64,000 nt of DNA from NCBI RefSeq assembly GCF_008704495.1, contig NZ_CP023699.1, forward strand, positions 3,162,001 through 3,226,000. The letters are read 5' to 3'. This DNA comes from Streptomyces kanamyceticus (GTDB lineage: Bacteria; Actinomycetota; Actinomycetes; Streptomycetales; Streptomycetaceae). How positions within the stretch are numbered: the first letter of the stretch is position 1; each line of letters opens with the position of its first letter. A model generated the notes under the pieces. It saw only the letters and a list, made by a program, of their open reading frames with translations. It did no database searches and had not been told where the DNA came from. Shown piece by piece: positions 37,267 to 46,137 of this stretch. Position numbers and translations under genes: made by a program.

Positions 37267-38315
37267 CCCAGCCTCACTCGCGGGTCGATGACGGCGTACA
37301 TAAGGTCGACGACGAGGTTGGCCACGGCGATCGCGAGCGCCGCGCACAGGGTCACGCCGAGAATGACGGGCAGGTCCTTGCTGCTGATGGCCCTGACCGC
37401 TTCGAGGCCCAGCCCCGGCAGGTTGAACGTGGACTCGGTGAGCACCGCGCCGCCCATCAGGACACCGAGGTCGAGTCCGAAGACGGTGAGGATCGGGGTC
37501 ATCGCGGAGCGCAGCGCGTGCTTGCGGATGACGGTCGCCTCGCCGAGGCCCTTGGCTCGGGCGGTGCGGATGTAGTCCTCGCCGAGCACTTCGAGCATGG
37601 TGGCTCTGGTGAGGCGGGCGTACATCGCCGCGTTCAGGAAGGCTAGAACGATCCACGGCAGGATCAGGGTCTCCAGCCAGACCCCTGGTGAGTCGTCGGT
37701 ACTGAGGCTGTCCGCGATCTTCACCCACCCGAGCTGGTGGACGAAGACCCCCATCGCGATCATGCCGGTGAAGAAGACGGGGAGCGAGACACCGGCGAGG
37801 GCGGTGGTCATCGCGGCGCGGTCCCAGAAGGAACCCCGCTTGAGCGCGGAGACCACACCGGTGGCGACACCCGCGGCGAGCCACAGGACGCAGGCCCCGG
37901 CGGCGAGCGCGGCGGTGACGGGCAGCGCGTCCTTGAGGGTCTCCCAGACGGGCGCCTCGGTGCGGAAGGAGTAACCGAAGCAGGGCGCGGGGCAGTGCGT
38001 GACGTCACTTCCGTTGACGTAGTCGCGCCCCATCGGGATGCCCTTGACGAAGTCCCAGAACTGGACGAGAAGTGGATCGTCGAGTCCGAGTTTGGTCCGG
38101 ATGCCTTCGATCTGCTCGGCTCCGGTGGCCTTGCCGGCGAAGAGGACGGCGATGTCCTGTCCCGCCCACTTGGGCAGCATGAAGAAGACGGTGAAGGTCG
38201 CGAGCAGTACGACCAGCACCATGATGATTACGGCGATCAGGCGCCGGATGAGATAAGCAAGCACTGTGCGCGGCCCGGCGGTGACCGGGACCCCCTTGTG
38301 AGGGGTCCCGGTCAT
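37263..38315 (-). CDS. Peptide ABC transporter permease (OppB/DppB type)
   Basis: A 350-aa (or 333-aa) permease with six or seven helices and the EAA-loop motif (EVLGEDYIRTARAKGLGEATVI). The long loop after the first helix (LGLDDPLLVQFWDFVKGIPMG) is typical of OppB. The start is uncertain: the ATG at 38313-38315 lies inside a perfect hairpin, while the GTG at 38262-38264 gives the conserved beginning LAYLIRRLIAVIIMV. I favour the GTG on family grounds but report the longer frame. It lies about 100 nt after the binding-protein gene. Confidence 0.9.
   Translation of the reverse strand: MTGTPHKGVPVTAGPRTVLAYLIRRLIAVIIMVLVVLLATFTVFFMLPKWAGQDIAVLFAGKATGAEQIEGIRTKLGLDDPLLVQFWDFVKGIPMGRDYVNGSDVTHCPAPCFGYSFRTEAPVWETLKDALPVTAALAAGACVLWLAAGVATGVVSALKRGSFWDRAAMTTALAGVSLPVFFTGMIAMGVFVHQLGWVKIADSLSTDDSPGVWLETLILPWIVLAFLNAAMYARLTRATMLEVLGEDYIRTARAKGLGEATVIRKHALRSAMTPILTVFGLDLGVLMGGAVLTESTFNLPGLGLEAVRAISSKDLPVILGVTLCAALAIAVANLVVDLMYAVIDPRVRLG
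38283..38313 (-). promoter_or_regulatory. Perfect 12-bp hairpin between the binding protein and permease genes
   Basis: Arms 38283-38294 and 38302-38313 pair perfectly (GACCGGGACCCC / GGGGTCCCGGTC) around a 7-nt loop. Hairpins after binding-protein genes often stabilise or partly end the transcript so that the binding protein is made in excess. This one also overlaps the first possible start codon of the permease. Confidence 0.7.
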
Positions 38316-38413
38316 CGCCCGGGGCCATCACCTGCCCTTCGGACTGGCGGGATTCGGCGGCGATGTGACGGTCAATCAACTACTGGTACTGCAAAGGCAG
38401 TTACTTGAGGCGG

Positions 38414-40168
38414 TTACTTGACGACGCCGAGCGAGACGTAGTCGTAACGACCGTTGTACGCGTCGGACATGTAGGCGTTGGTGAGCCTCGAACCGCGCCA
38501 GGTGATGTTCTTCTCGTAGAGGAAGGGCATCCAGTCGGCCTGGTCCAGGATCCGCTTGTCGAGCTCCTTGTAGACCTCGCCCGCCTTGACCGGGTCGGTC
38601 TCGGCGATCGCCTTGTCGAAGAGCCCGTCGATCTTCTTGTCCTTGATCTGGGACTCGTTGTAGTTACCGGTCGGGTTCAGGAAGCGGCTGTCGAACAGCG
38701 GCTGCGCGTAACCCTGACCCGACGGGAAGTCGGGGCCCCAGCCACTCATCGTCATGCCGTAGCCGCGCTTCTTCACGACGGAGGGCGAGCCGGTGATGCT
38801 GGAGGTGTCGGCACCGTCGAGGGCGTCGACGTCGACCTTGATGTTGGCCTTCGCGAGCTGGGCCTGGAGCGCCTCGGCGGCGTCGACCTCACCCGGGTTG
38901 TTGTTGCGCGCGGTGAGCTTGGTGCTGAAGCCGTTCGGCATCTTGCACTGCTTCAGCTCGTCCTTGGCCTTGGCCAGGTCCGGCTTGCCCTTGCGCTTGA
39001 GGACGCCGTACGGGTCGTAGTCGCTGTGACCGGGGATCGCCACCGGGAAGGTGCTGTTGGCGATGTCACCGGCCGCGACCTTGCCGCCGCGGGTCTGCTG
39101 CAGGCTCGCGAAGTCCGTGGCGTAGAAGACCGCCTTGCGGCAGTGCTCGTTGTCGAACGGCTTCGCCGTGTGGATCAGCGCGACGTAGCGCACGAAGGAC
39201 GTGTGCATGTTGTCGACGTTGGCACGGTGGTCCGAGACCGCGGTGACGCGGCCGGACTGGGTCATGCCCGTGCCGTTGAGGTCGACGTCGAAGTCGCCCT
39301 CCATCAGCTTCTTGTCGTTCTCCTCCAGGTTGGCGGAGATCGTCACGTCGATCTTGTCGGGCAGCGCGGCGCGGATCGGGTCCGAGGACTTCTTCCACTT
39401 GTCGTTGCGGACCAACACGATCTTCTTGTTGGACTTGTACTCCTGGAACTTGTAAGGCCCCGCGGAGAACGGCCGCTGCGTGTACTTGGCCTTCGTGTCC
39501 TTGGCCTCCTTCACCGGCGAACCGGTGGGCATGGCCAGGAACTGCTCGAAGTCACCGTTGCGCTTGGGCAGCTTGAAGATGATCGTCTGGTCGTCCGGCG
39601 TCTCGATCGCCTTCAGACCGCCCTTGTCCTTGTACGGCCCCTTGTACTCCTTCTTGGGGTCGAGCGTCTGGCGGATGTAGCCGGGACCACCGGTGATGGT
39701 GTCCGTCGCCCAGGCGCGCTCGATGCCGTACTTGACGTCCTTGGAGGTCAGCTTCGAGCCGTCCTCCCAGGTGACGCCGTCACGCAGCTTGTACGTGTAG
39801 GTCTTGCCGTCGTCGGAGATCTTCGCGGTGGAGGTCGCGAGGTCCGGGACCAGCTTCGTGCCGCCCTTGCCCGGCTTGGTGTCGTAGGACACCAACTGGC
39901 GGGTGTAGAAGCGCATGAAGTCCCACGACATGCCGTAGTAGGCACGCTGGGGGTCGGCGGAGTCGAGGTCCTGCTTGCCGACCATCTTCAGCGTCCCCCC
40001 CTTCTTCTTGGACGCGTTGGCGACCTTGTCGAGCGCCGCGTTGTAACCGGCACCCTTACCGCCGTCGCCGTCACCGTCACCGCTGCCGCAGGCCGTGGTG
40101 GTCACCAGCGCCGCGACGACGAGGGCCGCACCAGCGGTGAGCCGTCGTTTCGAGGAAACTGTGGGCAT
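38414..40168 (-). CDS. Peptide ABC transporter substrate-binding lipoprotein
   Basis: A 584-aa family-5 solute-binding lipoprotein. The signal (KRRLTAGAALVVAALVTTTAC) ends in a lipobox with Cys27, followed by a Gly/Asp linker. The mature part has the SBP_bac_5 pattern: LDSADPQRAYYGMSW, the LRDGVTWEDGSKLTSKDVKYG signature, FKLPKRNGDFEQFLAMP and YNESQIKDKKIDGLFDKA. The ATG at 40166-40168 has GGAGG 10 nt upstream. It lies between the two permease genes, not at the operon front as is usual. Confidence 0.95.
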   Translation of the reverse strand: MPTVSSKRRLTAGAALVVAALVTTTACGSGDGDGDGGKGAGYNAALDKVANASKKKGGTLKMVGKQDLDSADPQRAYYGMSWDFMRFYTRQLVSYDTKPGKGGTKLVPDLATSTAKISDDGKTYTYKLRDGVTWEDGSKLTSKDVKYGIERAWATDTITGGPGYIRQTLDPKKEYKGPYKDKGGLKAIETPDDQTIIFKLPKRNGDFEQFLAMPTGSPVKEAKDTKAKYTQRPFSAGPYKFQEYKSNKKIVLVRNDKWKKSSDPIRAALPDKIDVTISANLEENDKKLMEGDFDVDLNGTGMTQSGRVTAVSDHRANVDNMHTSFVRYVALIHTAKPFDNEHCRKAVFYATDFASLQQTRGGKVAAGDIANSTFPVAIPGHSDYDPYGVLKRKGKPDLAKAKDELKQCKMPNGFSTKLTARNNNPGEVDAAEALQAQLAKANIKVDVDALDGADTSSITGSPSVVKKRGYGMTMSGWGPDFPSGQGYAQPLFDSRFLNPTGNYNESQIKDKKIDGLFDKAIAETDPVKAGEVYKELDKRILDQADWMPFLYEKNITWRGSRLTNAYMSDAYNGRYDYVSLGVVK

Positions 40169-40270
40169 TTTCTCGTAACCTCCGAGATTCGCGGTCCCTG
40201 GCCATGAGCTGCCGGAGAACCATGGGGAGAGCCACCTGACGTGCGGCAGGGGCAAGTCAGTTGAGGACTT

Positions 40271-41275
40271 CTAGCGCGTCCCCTTCGGGTCGAGCGCGTC
40301 CCGCAGCCCGTCGCCGAAGAGGTTGAAGGCCAGGACCGTGATGAAGATCGTCACGCCCGGGAAGACCATGAACATCGGATCGTGCTCGTAGGTTTCGAGC
40401 GCGTCGCGCAGCATGCCGCCCCACGAGGCCGTCGGCGGCTTGACGCCGGCGCCGAGGAAGCTGAGGGCCGCCTCCGTGAGGATGTTGGTCGGGATCATCA
40501 GCGTCGCGTAGACGGTGATGGGGGCGACCAGGTTGGGCAGCAGCTCGCGGAAGAGGATGTGGCGTCGGCCGCCGCCGAGGCTGCGGGCCGCTTCGACGTA
40601 CTCGCGCTCACGGAGCGAAAGCGTCTGGCCTCGGACGATGCGCCCGACGTACGGCCAGCCGAAGAAGCCGATGACCATCACGAGGATCGCGACGCGCACG
40701 CTGGTGCCCGTGAGTCCGAGCAGGTCGTCCGGCAGGACGGAGACCAGGGAGATGATGAAGAGCAGCTGCGGGAACGAGAGCAGCACGTCCATCACGCGGC
40801 TGATCAGCGCGTCGACCCAGCCGCCGAAGTAACCGGCGATGATCCCGAAGAGCGTGCCGAGCGCCACGGCGACGATGGCCGCGAGGAACGCCACGAGGAG
40901 CGAGATCCGCGCGCCGTAGACGATGCGGCTGAAGACGTCGCGGCCCTTGTTGGGCTCGACCCCGAAGAGGAAGTCGCTGCTCACTCCGCCGAGCGCGCCC
41001 TTGGGCAGGTTGGTCAGCTCGTCGAGCTTGTCCTGGTGGAAGTCGTTGGGCGGATGCCCCAGCAGGCTCACGATCAGGGGCGCGAAGATGGCGACAAGCA
41101 CCAGGACCAGCACCGTGATGCCGCCGGCCAGGGCGACCTTGTCCCGCTTCAGGCGGTTCCAGGCGATCTGCTTGAGGGACCGACCCTCGACCTTCTTCAC
41201 CCCTGCATCAACTGCGGGGGCGACGTCCTCGGTCGGGTCCGCGTCCGCAGGTGTGTCATGCAATGGTGCCGTCAT
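40271..41275 (-). CDS. Peptide ABC transporter permease (OppC/DppC type)
   Basis: A 334-aa inner-membrane permease. The N-terminal cytoplasmic part (about 55 aa) ends in KQIAWNRLKRDKVALAGG, typical of OppC. About six helices follow, with the EAA loop YVEAARSLGGGRRHILFRELLPN and SFLGAGVKPPTASWG. The ATG at 41273-41275 has AGAGGGG about 11 nt upstream. It is the first gene of the operon, so the promoter should lie in 41276-41540. Confidence 0.93.
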   Translation of the reverse strand: MTAPLHDTPADADPTEDVAPAVDAGVKKVEGRSLKQIAWNRLKRDKVALAGGITVLVLVLVAIFAPLIVSLLGHPPNDFHQDKLDELTNLPKGALGGVSSDFLFGVEPNKGRDVFSRIVYGARISLLVAFLAAIVAVALGTLFGIIAGYFGGWVDALISRVMDVLLSFPQLLFIISLVSVLPDDLLGLTGTSVRVAILVMVIGFFGWPYVGRIVRGQTLSLREREYVEAARSLGGGRRHILFRELLPNLVAPITVYATLMIPTNILTEAALSFLGAGVKPPTASWGGMLRDALETYEHDPMFMVFPGVTIFITVLAFNLFGDGLRDALDPKGTR

Positions 41276-41628
41276 CGTGGCAGGGACCCCTCTCAACCGG
41301 TGGTGACCGGCCCGCACTTGCCGCTGTAGCGACGTGATCAGTCCGTCGTACACAGGGGCGAAGGCCCCTTGGAGCGGGAGTCTTCATGCCCGTCGCGATC
41401 TGTTACCAGCCTTGGCGGTGAAAGGATGCGTAAACGTGATGCTGATCGAGGTGTTCCGTTATCCGGACGCGAGTGAACGAGGGTCGAACACGGGGCAGTT
41501 GGGGTGCAAGGCGGCACAGGAACCCATAGGGCCCCACCCGCATCAGAACGGACATCACGCCCGTTCTCGCTGATCAGTACCGCGATGTGTGGTGAGTGGC
41601 GCGGATCAGTACGGCGATGTGGCGCGGA
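41276..41628. other. Intergenic region upstream of the peptide transporter, no gene seen
   Basis: 353 nt with lower GC in its middle (around 41400-41460). It should hold the transporter promoter on the minus strand and the end of the SseB-family transcript. I see no convincing ORF or clear -35/-10 pair. The side near the SseB-family gene contains a hairpin (41545-41567) and repeats (41572-41635), listed separately. Confidence 0.6.
41545..41567 (-). terminator. Candidate terminator hairpin after the first SseB-family gene
   Basis: AGAACGG (41545-41551) and CCGTTCT (41561-41567) pair perfectly around a 9-nt loop, about 60 nt past the SseB-family stop on the minus strand. Stem only 7 bp, so modest. 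Confidence 0.4.
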
Positions 41629-41635
41629 TCAGTAC
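41572..41635. repeat. Three copies of GATCAGTAC with flanks at the 3' end of an SseB-family gene
   Basis: GATCAGTAC occurs at 41572-41580, 41604-41612 and 41627-41635, with GCGATGTG after the first two and GCGCG before the last two. The third copy encodes the last residues and stop of the SseB-family gene, so the others look like duplicates of the gene end. Confidence 0.85.
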
Positions 41636-42441
41636 TGCGCGGGGTAGCCGTACCCACCGGCGGGCGCGGGAGCCGCCTGGGCCTCGCGGTCGTAGAACGG
41701 CCGGGCGTTCGCGCGCAGCCACATCGCGACCGGGTCGTCCTCGTCCGACATCGCGACGGTCGACACGGGAAGACCCTCGGGCACGGCCCCGATGGACTGC
41801 TGCATCATCGTGCGCACCGCGTCGACCGACGGCGGCGACGTGTCGTACACATCGAGGCCGATGGCCAGATATGGCGCACCGAGCGCGGGCTGCACCCAGG
41901 CCCTGCGCAGCGAGCGGACCGCGGGCGTGCGGTGCGCGTTCTGCGTCAACAAGGCGTAGAACTGAGGGATTTCGATGCTCGGCTCGGTCAGCCTCAGCGG
42001 CCCCGCGGGCAGCAGGTCCAGGCCGGAGGCGATACGGCGCAGATCCAGCCAGGGAATGCCGACGCCGCCGCCGGGGGCGTGCGGATTGAGCCAGAGGCCG
42101 TAGTGGTCGGGGTAGAGGGTGCGGGACACGTCGACGCCGCGCACCACCTCATAGCTGCGGTTCCAGCCACTCGCGGAGAGCTCCTGGGCGGAGGTCACAC
42201 ACGGTGCGTAACCGAGCCCCTCGATCTCCATGTTCCCGTACTGGGCGTCGGGGGATCCGGCCTGGCCGTGCCAGAGCAGCATCCACACCTGGTCGGCGGC
42301 GAGCGCGCGCAGCAGTGCCTCGTAGGCGTCGTAGCGCCCCGGCGTCACCTGGCGCAGCACCTGCTCGACCTGTCCCCCGAGGCTCGAACCAGCCCGTCCA
42401 GGGGAGACCCCATCGCCCGCGGCCGTGCCCGACGCACTCAC
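41629..42441 (-). CDS. SseB-family protein, copy 1
   Basis: A 270-aa protein of the SseB (enhanced serine sensitivity) family. ALLRALAADQVWMLLWHGQAG begins the N-terminal SseB fold. The C-terminal domain ends SDEDDPVAMWLRANARPFYDREA, closely parallel to the next gene's tail. The GTG at 42439-42441 has AAGGGG 9 nt upstream; an ATG at 42457-42459 lacks one. SseB was named from E. coli, where excess affects serine tolerance; its biochemical role is not known to me. The location beside glycine/serine genes fits that theme. The C-terminus is a Tyr/Pro/Ala-rich tail (PAPAGGYGYPAQY). Confidence 0.82.
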   Translation of the reverse strand: MSASGTAAGDGVSPGRAGSSLGGQVEQVLRQVTPGRYDAYEALLRALAADQVWMLLWHGQAGSPDAQYGNMEIEGLGYAPCVTSAQELSASGWNRSYEVVRGVDVSRTLYPDHYGLWLNPHAPGGGVGIPWLDLRRIASGLDLLPAGPLRLTEPSIEIPQFYALLTQNAHRTPAVRSLRRAWVQPALGAPYLAIGLDVYDTSPPSVDAVRTMMQQSIGAVPEGLPVSTVAMSDEDDPVAMWLRANARPFYDREAQAAPAPAGGYGYPAQY

Positions 42442-42560
42442 CCGTAACCGCCCCTTCATGACGAAACCGACGAACCCCGTCGCCGGGCACCACTGTGCCC
42501 CGGCCGGGTCATGAAACCAGCTTAAGCGGCGATCCCGGCGCGGACTTGACGTACGTGGCC

Positions 42561-43340
42561 TCAGGCCGCGCGGTGATAAAAGGGCCGCACCCGCTCGCGC
42601 AGCCAGTCGCCCACCGGGTCCTGCGCCACGTCGAGCAGCACGAGGTTCACCGGCCACGGCGCGGGCGTCTGACCAAGAGCCCGAGCAAGGGCCTCCATCG
42701 GCAGGTCGCGCGCGTTGCCGTCCCAGGTGGACAGCTCGACGCCGATGAAGAGGGTCGGGTCGTCCGTCTCGACGTCGGCCAGGCAGCGGCGCGCCGTGAG
42801 CACCACGCCCGTCGCCTCGAACTCCCGGCCCGCCGCGGCCAGGAAGTCCACCGGGTCGTGCTGCCAGTCCGGCTCGTACAGACGTACCCGCCCGCCGCCC
42901 GCGGGCCCGTCCAGCGGGGTGCGTCCGGCGCGGCAGAGCTCGGCGACGGCCGCGGGCGGCAGCGGGACGCCGACGGTGCCGTCCGGGTTCAGGGCGATGC
43001 CCAGCTGCGGGGGAAGGCCGCGCGCGAACTCGACGGCGGGCGCCACGGTGTGGCCCATCCGGTCCGCCGCGTCGCCGAGGGCCTGGCGGAACTGCTGCTC
43101 GGAGCTGAAGACCGGGACGTACGCCTGGCCGTCGATCTCCAGCGTCGGCAGGTCGAGCGTGCCGTTCTCGGGGCCGCCGCCGTTCGGCAGCGGGATCCAG
43201 ATCGGGCTGCGCCCGAGCACCTCGACGATGCGCCCGCCCGCGGAGGCCGCGGCGCCGAGGGAGGTCGCGAGCACCTCCTCCAGTTCGTTGCCCGGCCATC
43301 CGCCGTACGGATGGGCATGTGCCTGCGCCGGAAAGTCCAT
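42561..43340 (-). CDS. SseB-family protein, copy 2
   Basis: A 259-aa paralogue of the preceding gene with a clearer N-terminal SseB domain (IWIPLPNGGGPENGTLDLPTLEIDG, AYVPVFSSEQQFRQALGD) and the same kind of C-terminus (DPVGDWLRERVRPFYHRA). The ATG at 43338-43340 has AGGGG about 10 nt upstream. It lies 119 nt upstream of copy 1 on the same strand and probably in one transcript. The pair looks like an old tandem duplication. Confidence 0.85.
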   Translation of the reverse strand: MDFPAQAHAHPYGGWPGNELEEVLATSLGAAASAGGRIVEVLGRSPIWIPLPNGGGPENGTLDLPTLEIDGQAYVPVFSSEQQFRQALGDAADRMGHTVAPAVEFARGLPPQLGIALNPDGTVGVPLPPAAVAELCRAGRTPLDGPAGGGRVRLYEPDWQHDPVDFLAAAGREFEATGVVLTARRCLADVETDDPTLFIGVELSTWDGNARDLPMEALARALGQTPAPWPVNLVLLDVAQDPVGDWLRERVRPFYHRAA

Positions 43341-43416
43341 CTGTCCAACCCCTGCTCGCGACCGCTCTGCCTGCGGCTCGAACCCTATCCCCGACGGGCG
43401 GCGGGCTCAGCTGGGC

Positions 43417-44088
43417 TCAGCTCTCGAAGCCGATCCCCCGCAGCACTCCCGCGGCCCGCCGGTCCAGGAGCACCGCGGAGCCGCAGCCGCGCGGCAGGTC
43501 GCCGCGCTCGGCGGCGCCGACCAGGCGGCCGACCGTTCTGCGGTGCCGGGCGAAGGCGTACCGCGACACGCCGCGGCCGCGCGCCCGCTGGCCGTCGAGG
43601 GCGGTGTCGGCGGGCACGTCGAGGAGCAGCAGGTGCAGGGTCGTGCCGCGCCGCACGGCCTCGCGGGCGAGCCAGCGGCGCACCCACGCCTGGGTGCCGC
43701 AGTCGTGTACGACGACGCTCTCGCCGGAGCGCAGCACGCGGCGCAGGCCCGCGTAGTGCGCGAGGCGGACCAGGGGGCGGTAGACCGCGTACGGCAGCCG
43801 CCCCGGCATGCGGCGGGCCCAGCGGTCGCGGGTGTCCTGGGAGTCGACGCGCGGCCCTTCGACCGCCTGCCGCATCAGCGTCGACTTGCCGCCGCCCGGC
43901 AGTCCCGAGACGACGACCAGGTCGCCGGCGGCGAAGGTGAGGCGGTGCGGGCTGTGTCCTGCCCGCTGTCTGAGGTCCCTGACCACGGCGACCGGGAGCG
44001 GGACACAGCTCTCCCTGGCTGGGGCGATGGCCTGCTTGGGCAGCGCCACCCCCGTGGTCGTGGCGTAGACACTGGCCTTGCTGCGCAC
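43417..44088 (-). CDS. P-loop AAA/kinase-like ATP-binding protein
   Basis: A 223-aa P-loop protein. Walker A is SGLPGGGKST (62-70), followed by VDSQDTRDRWARRMPG, VVVHDCGTQAWVRRWLAREAVRRG (a Walker B-like strand and basic helix) and LLLLDVPADTALDGQRARGRGVSRYAFARH, a lid-like Arg-rich region as in zeta-toxin/nucleotide-kinase folds. The substrate is unknown; polynucleotide kinase-like or chloramphenicol phosphotransferase-like activity cannot be told apart by eye. The GTG at 44086-44088 is chosen because GGGGAGG lies 9 nt upstream. It is divergent from the glycine riboswitch. Confidence 0.8.
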   Translation of the reverse strand: MRSKASVYATTTGVALPKQAIAPARESCVPLPVAVVRDLRQRAGHSPHRLTFAAGDLVVVSGLPGGGKSTLMRQAVEGPRVDSQDTRDRWARRMPGRLPYAVYRPLVRLAHYAGLRRVLRSGESVVVHDCGTQAWVRRWLAREAVRRGTTLHLLLLDVPADTALDGQRARGRGVSRYAFARHRRTVGRLVGAAERGDLPRGCGSAVLLDRRAAGVLRGIGFES

Positions 44089-44132
44089 CGTGATCGGCCT
44101 CCCCATAGCGGTCACGTACTGCTTCCCCGGCA

Positions 44133-44160
44133 AGTGTAAAGAGAAGGTAATGCGGCACAA
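44133..44160 (-). promoter_or_regulatory. Vegetative-type promoter for the P-loop gene
   Basis: On the minus strand, TTGTGC (44155-44160) and TACACT (44133-44138) are separated by 16 bp, a fair match to an HrdB-type promoter. It would start transcription about 38 nt before the GTG start. Confidence 0.5.
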
Positions 44161-44245
44161 GAGCATTCCCGGGCCACGGCTCCCCCTCAGCAGGGTCGCG
44201 TGCAATGATGTGCCCGCCAACTCCATACCGGCCGTTTGAATCCGC

Positions 44246-44475
44246 GCGGGAGAGTTCCCAGCAGCCGTCGTACGACACGTTGACGACGTGCCGACGACGC
44301 ACTGGGGCGCCGAAGGAGCAAGTCCCTCCCTTGAATCTCTCAGGCCCCGTACCGCGCGGGCGAGGCACATCTGAAAAGCGGACCGCTCCTGCGGTCCCAC
44401 CCAAGGTGCAAGCCGGGTACCCCGCGTACGGGGACACTCCCGGCGAACCTCTCAGGTTCCGATGACAGATGGGGA
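44246..44475 (+). ncRNA. Tandem glycine riboswitch
   Basis: Two glycine aptamers in a row upstream of gcvT. Aptamer 1 has GGGAGAG at its start, the core GCGCCGAAGGAGCAAG (44307-44322) and GAATCTCTCAGG (44333-44344). Aptamer 2 has CACCCAAGGTGCAAGCC (44398-44414) and GAACCTCTCAGGTTCCGATGACAGATGGGG (split here as GAACCTCTCAGG at 44446 and GACAGATGGGG at 44464). These are the conserved ligand-pocket segments of the class. A linker with a GGACCG/CGGTCC hairpin joins them. Binding of glycine normally turns expression of glycine-cleavage genes on. The expression platform would lie in 44475-44513, before the gcvT ribosome binding site. Confidence 0.93.
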
Positions 44476-44513
44476 GGATCGACCTCGCCCGTCATGCCCT
44501 GGGAGTTCCCTTC

Positions 44514-45638
44514 ATGAGCACTGCCCCCCGTCTGACCGCCCTCGATGCCGCCCATCGCGCGCTCGGCGCGACCATGACCGACTTCGCGGGCTGGGACATG
44601 CCGCTGCGGTACGCCAGCGAGCGCGACGAGCACAACGCCGTGCGCACCAAGGCCGGTCTCTTCGACCTGTCGCACATGGGCGAGATCACCGTCACAGGCC
44701 CCGCGGCCGCGGACTTCCTGAACTTCGCGCTGGTCGGCAACATCGGCTCGGTCGGCCTCGGCCGGGCCCGCTACACCATGATCGTCGCCGCGGACGGCGG
44801 GATCCTGGACGACCTGATCGTCTACCGGCTCGGCGAGACCGAGTACATGGTGGTCGCCAACGCCTCCAACGCCCAGGTCGTCCTCGACGTGCTGAGCGAC
44901 CGGGTCGCCCAGTTCGACGCCGAGGTCCGCGACGACCGCGACGCGTACGCGCTGCTCGCCGTCCAGGGCCCCGAGTCCTCCGGCATCCTGAAGTCGCTCA
45001 CGGACGCCGACCTGGACGGGCTCAAGTACTACGCGGGCCTGCCCGGCACCGTCGCGGGCGTCCCCGCCCTGATCGCCCGCACGGGCTACACCGGCGAGGA
45101 CGGCTTCGAGCTCTTCGTCTCCCCCGGCGACGCCGAGAAGCTGTGGAGCGCGCTGATGGAGGCGGGCACGCCCGTCGGCATGGTCCCCGCCGGGCTCTCC
45201 TGCCGCGACACGCTGCGCCTGGAGGCGGGCATGCCGCTGTACGGGCACGAGCTGACCGCCGCCCTCACGCCGTTCGACGCGGGCCTGGGCCGGGTCGTCA
45301 AGTTCGAGAAGACCTCGCAGTCCGACTCCTTCGTGGGGCGCGCGGCGCTCGCGGCCGCCGCCGAGCGCGCCGAGGCCGCCCCGCCGCGCAAGCTCGTGGG
45401 CCTGATCGCCGAGGGCCGCCGGGTGCCGCGCGCCGGGTTCTCCGTGGTCGCCGACGGCAAGGTCATCGGCGAGGTCACCTCGGGTGCCCCGTCCCCGACG
45501 CTGGGCAAGCCCATCGCCATCGCGTACGTCGACGCGGCGCACGCGGAGCCGGGCACGCGGGGTGTCGGCGTCGACATCCGCGGCACGCACGAGCCGTACG
45601 AGGTCGTGGCGCTGCCGTTCTACAAGCGTCAGAAGTAA
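44514..45638 (+). CDS. gcvT: Glycine cleavage system aminomethyltransferase (T protein)
   Basis: A 374-aa T protein, which takes the aminomethyl group from lipoyl-GcvH and makes 5,10-methylene-THF and ammonia. Family motifs include [84 protein letters not shown] and a C-terminal barrel domain. The ATG at 44514 has GGGAG about 8 nt upstream. An in-frame start at 44469 would lie inside the riboswitch. First gene under the glycine riboswitch. Confidence 0.97.
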   Translation: MSTAPRLTALDAAHRALGATMTDFAGWDMPLRYASERDEHNAVRTKAGLFDLSHMGEITVTGPAAADFLNFALVGNIGSVGLGRARYTMIVAADGGILDDLIVYRLGETEYMVVANASNAQVVLDVLSDRVAQFDAEVRDDRDAYALLAVQGPESSGILKSLTDADLDGLKYYAGLPGTVAGVPALIARTGYTGEDGFELFVSPGDAEKLWSALMEAGTPVGMVPAGLSCRDTLRLEAGMPLYGHELTAALTPFDAGLGRVVKFEKTSQSDSFVGRAALAAAAERAEAAPPRKLVGLIAEGRRVPRAGFSVVADGKVIGEVTSGAPSPTLGKPIAIAYVDAAHAEPGTRGVGVDIRGTHEPYEVVALPFYKRQK

Positions 45639-45736
45639 CGCTTCACGAGCGCCGGGGACAGCGCTCGCGGCCGCCGCGGCCTTCCCTCAGCTCCCCCGTT
45701 CATCAGCACTCCCCCGCGTACAGGAGAATTCAGGAC

Positions 45737-46114
45737 ATGAGCAACCCCCAGCAGCTGCGTTACAGCAAGGAGCACGAGTGGCTGTCGGCCACCGAGGACG
45801 GCGTGGCGGTCGTCGGCATCACGGAGCACGCGGCCAACGCGCTCGGTGACGTCGTCTTCGCCCAGCTCCCCGAGGTCGGCGACACCGTGACCGCGGGCGA
45901 GTCCTGCGGTGAGCTGGAGTCGACCAAGTCGGTCAGCGACCTGTACGCCCCGGTCACCGGCGAGATCGTCGCCGCCAACCAGGACGTCGTCGAGGACCCG
46001 TCGCTGGTCAACTCCGCCCCGTTCGAGGGCGGTTGGCTGTTCAAGGTGCGCATCACCGGCGAGCCGGACGACCTGCTCTCCGCCGATGAGTACACCGCCT
46101 TCACCGCCGGCTGA
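45737..46114 (+). CDS. gcvH: Glycine cleavage system H protein
   Basis: A 125-aa H protein, the lipoyl carrier of glycine cleavage. The lipoylation site is in [14 protein letters not shown] (Lys64). [20 protein letters not shown] and [22 protein letters not shown] are typical. An AGGA-type ribosome binding site precedes the ATG at 45737. It follows gcvT by 98 nt, in which GAGCGC (45647-45652) and GCGCTC (45661-45666) form a small hairpin. Confidence 0.97.
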   Translation: MSNPQQLRYSKEHEWLSATEDGVAVVGITEHAANALGDVVFAQLPEVGDTVTAGESCGELESTKSVSDLYAPVTGEIVAANQDVVEDPSLVNSAPFEGGWLFKVRITGEPDDLLSADEYTAFTAG

Positions 46115-46137
46115 CCCATACCGATAGGGATCGTGTG

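Noticed and set aside
41334..41573. An 80-codon plus-strand ORF in the intergenic region before the transporter
   Set aside because: It has no ribosome binding site and poor codon bias, and it ends in the repeats next to the SseB-family gene.
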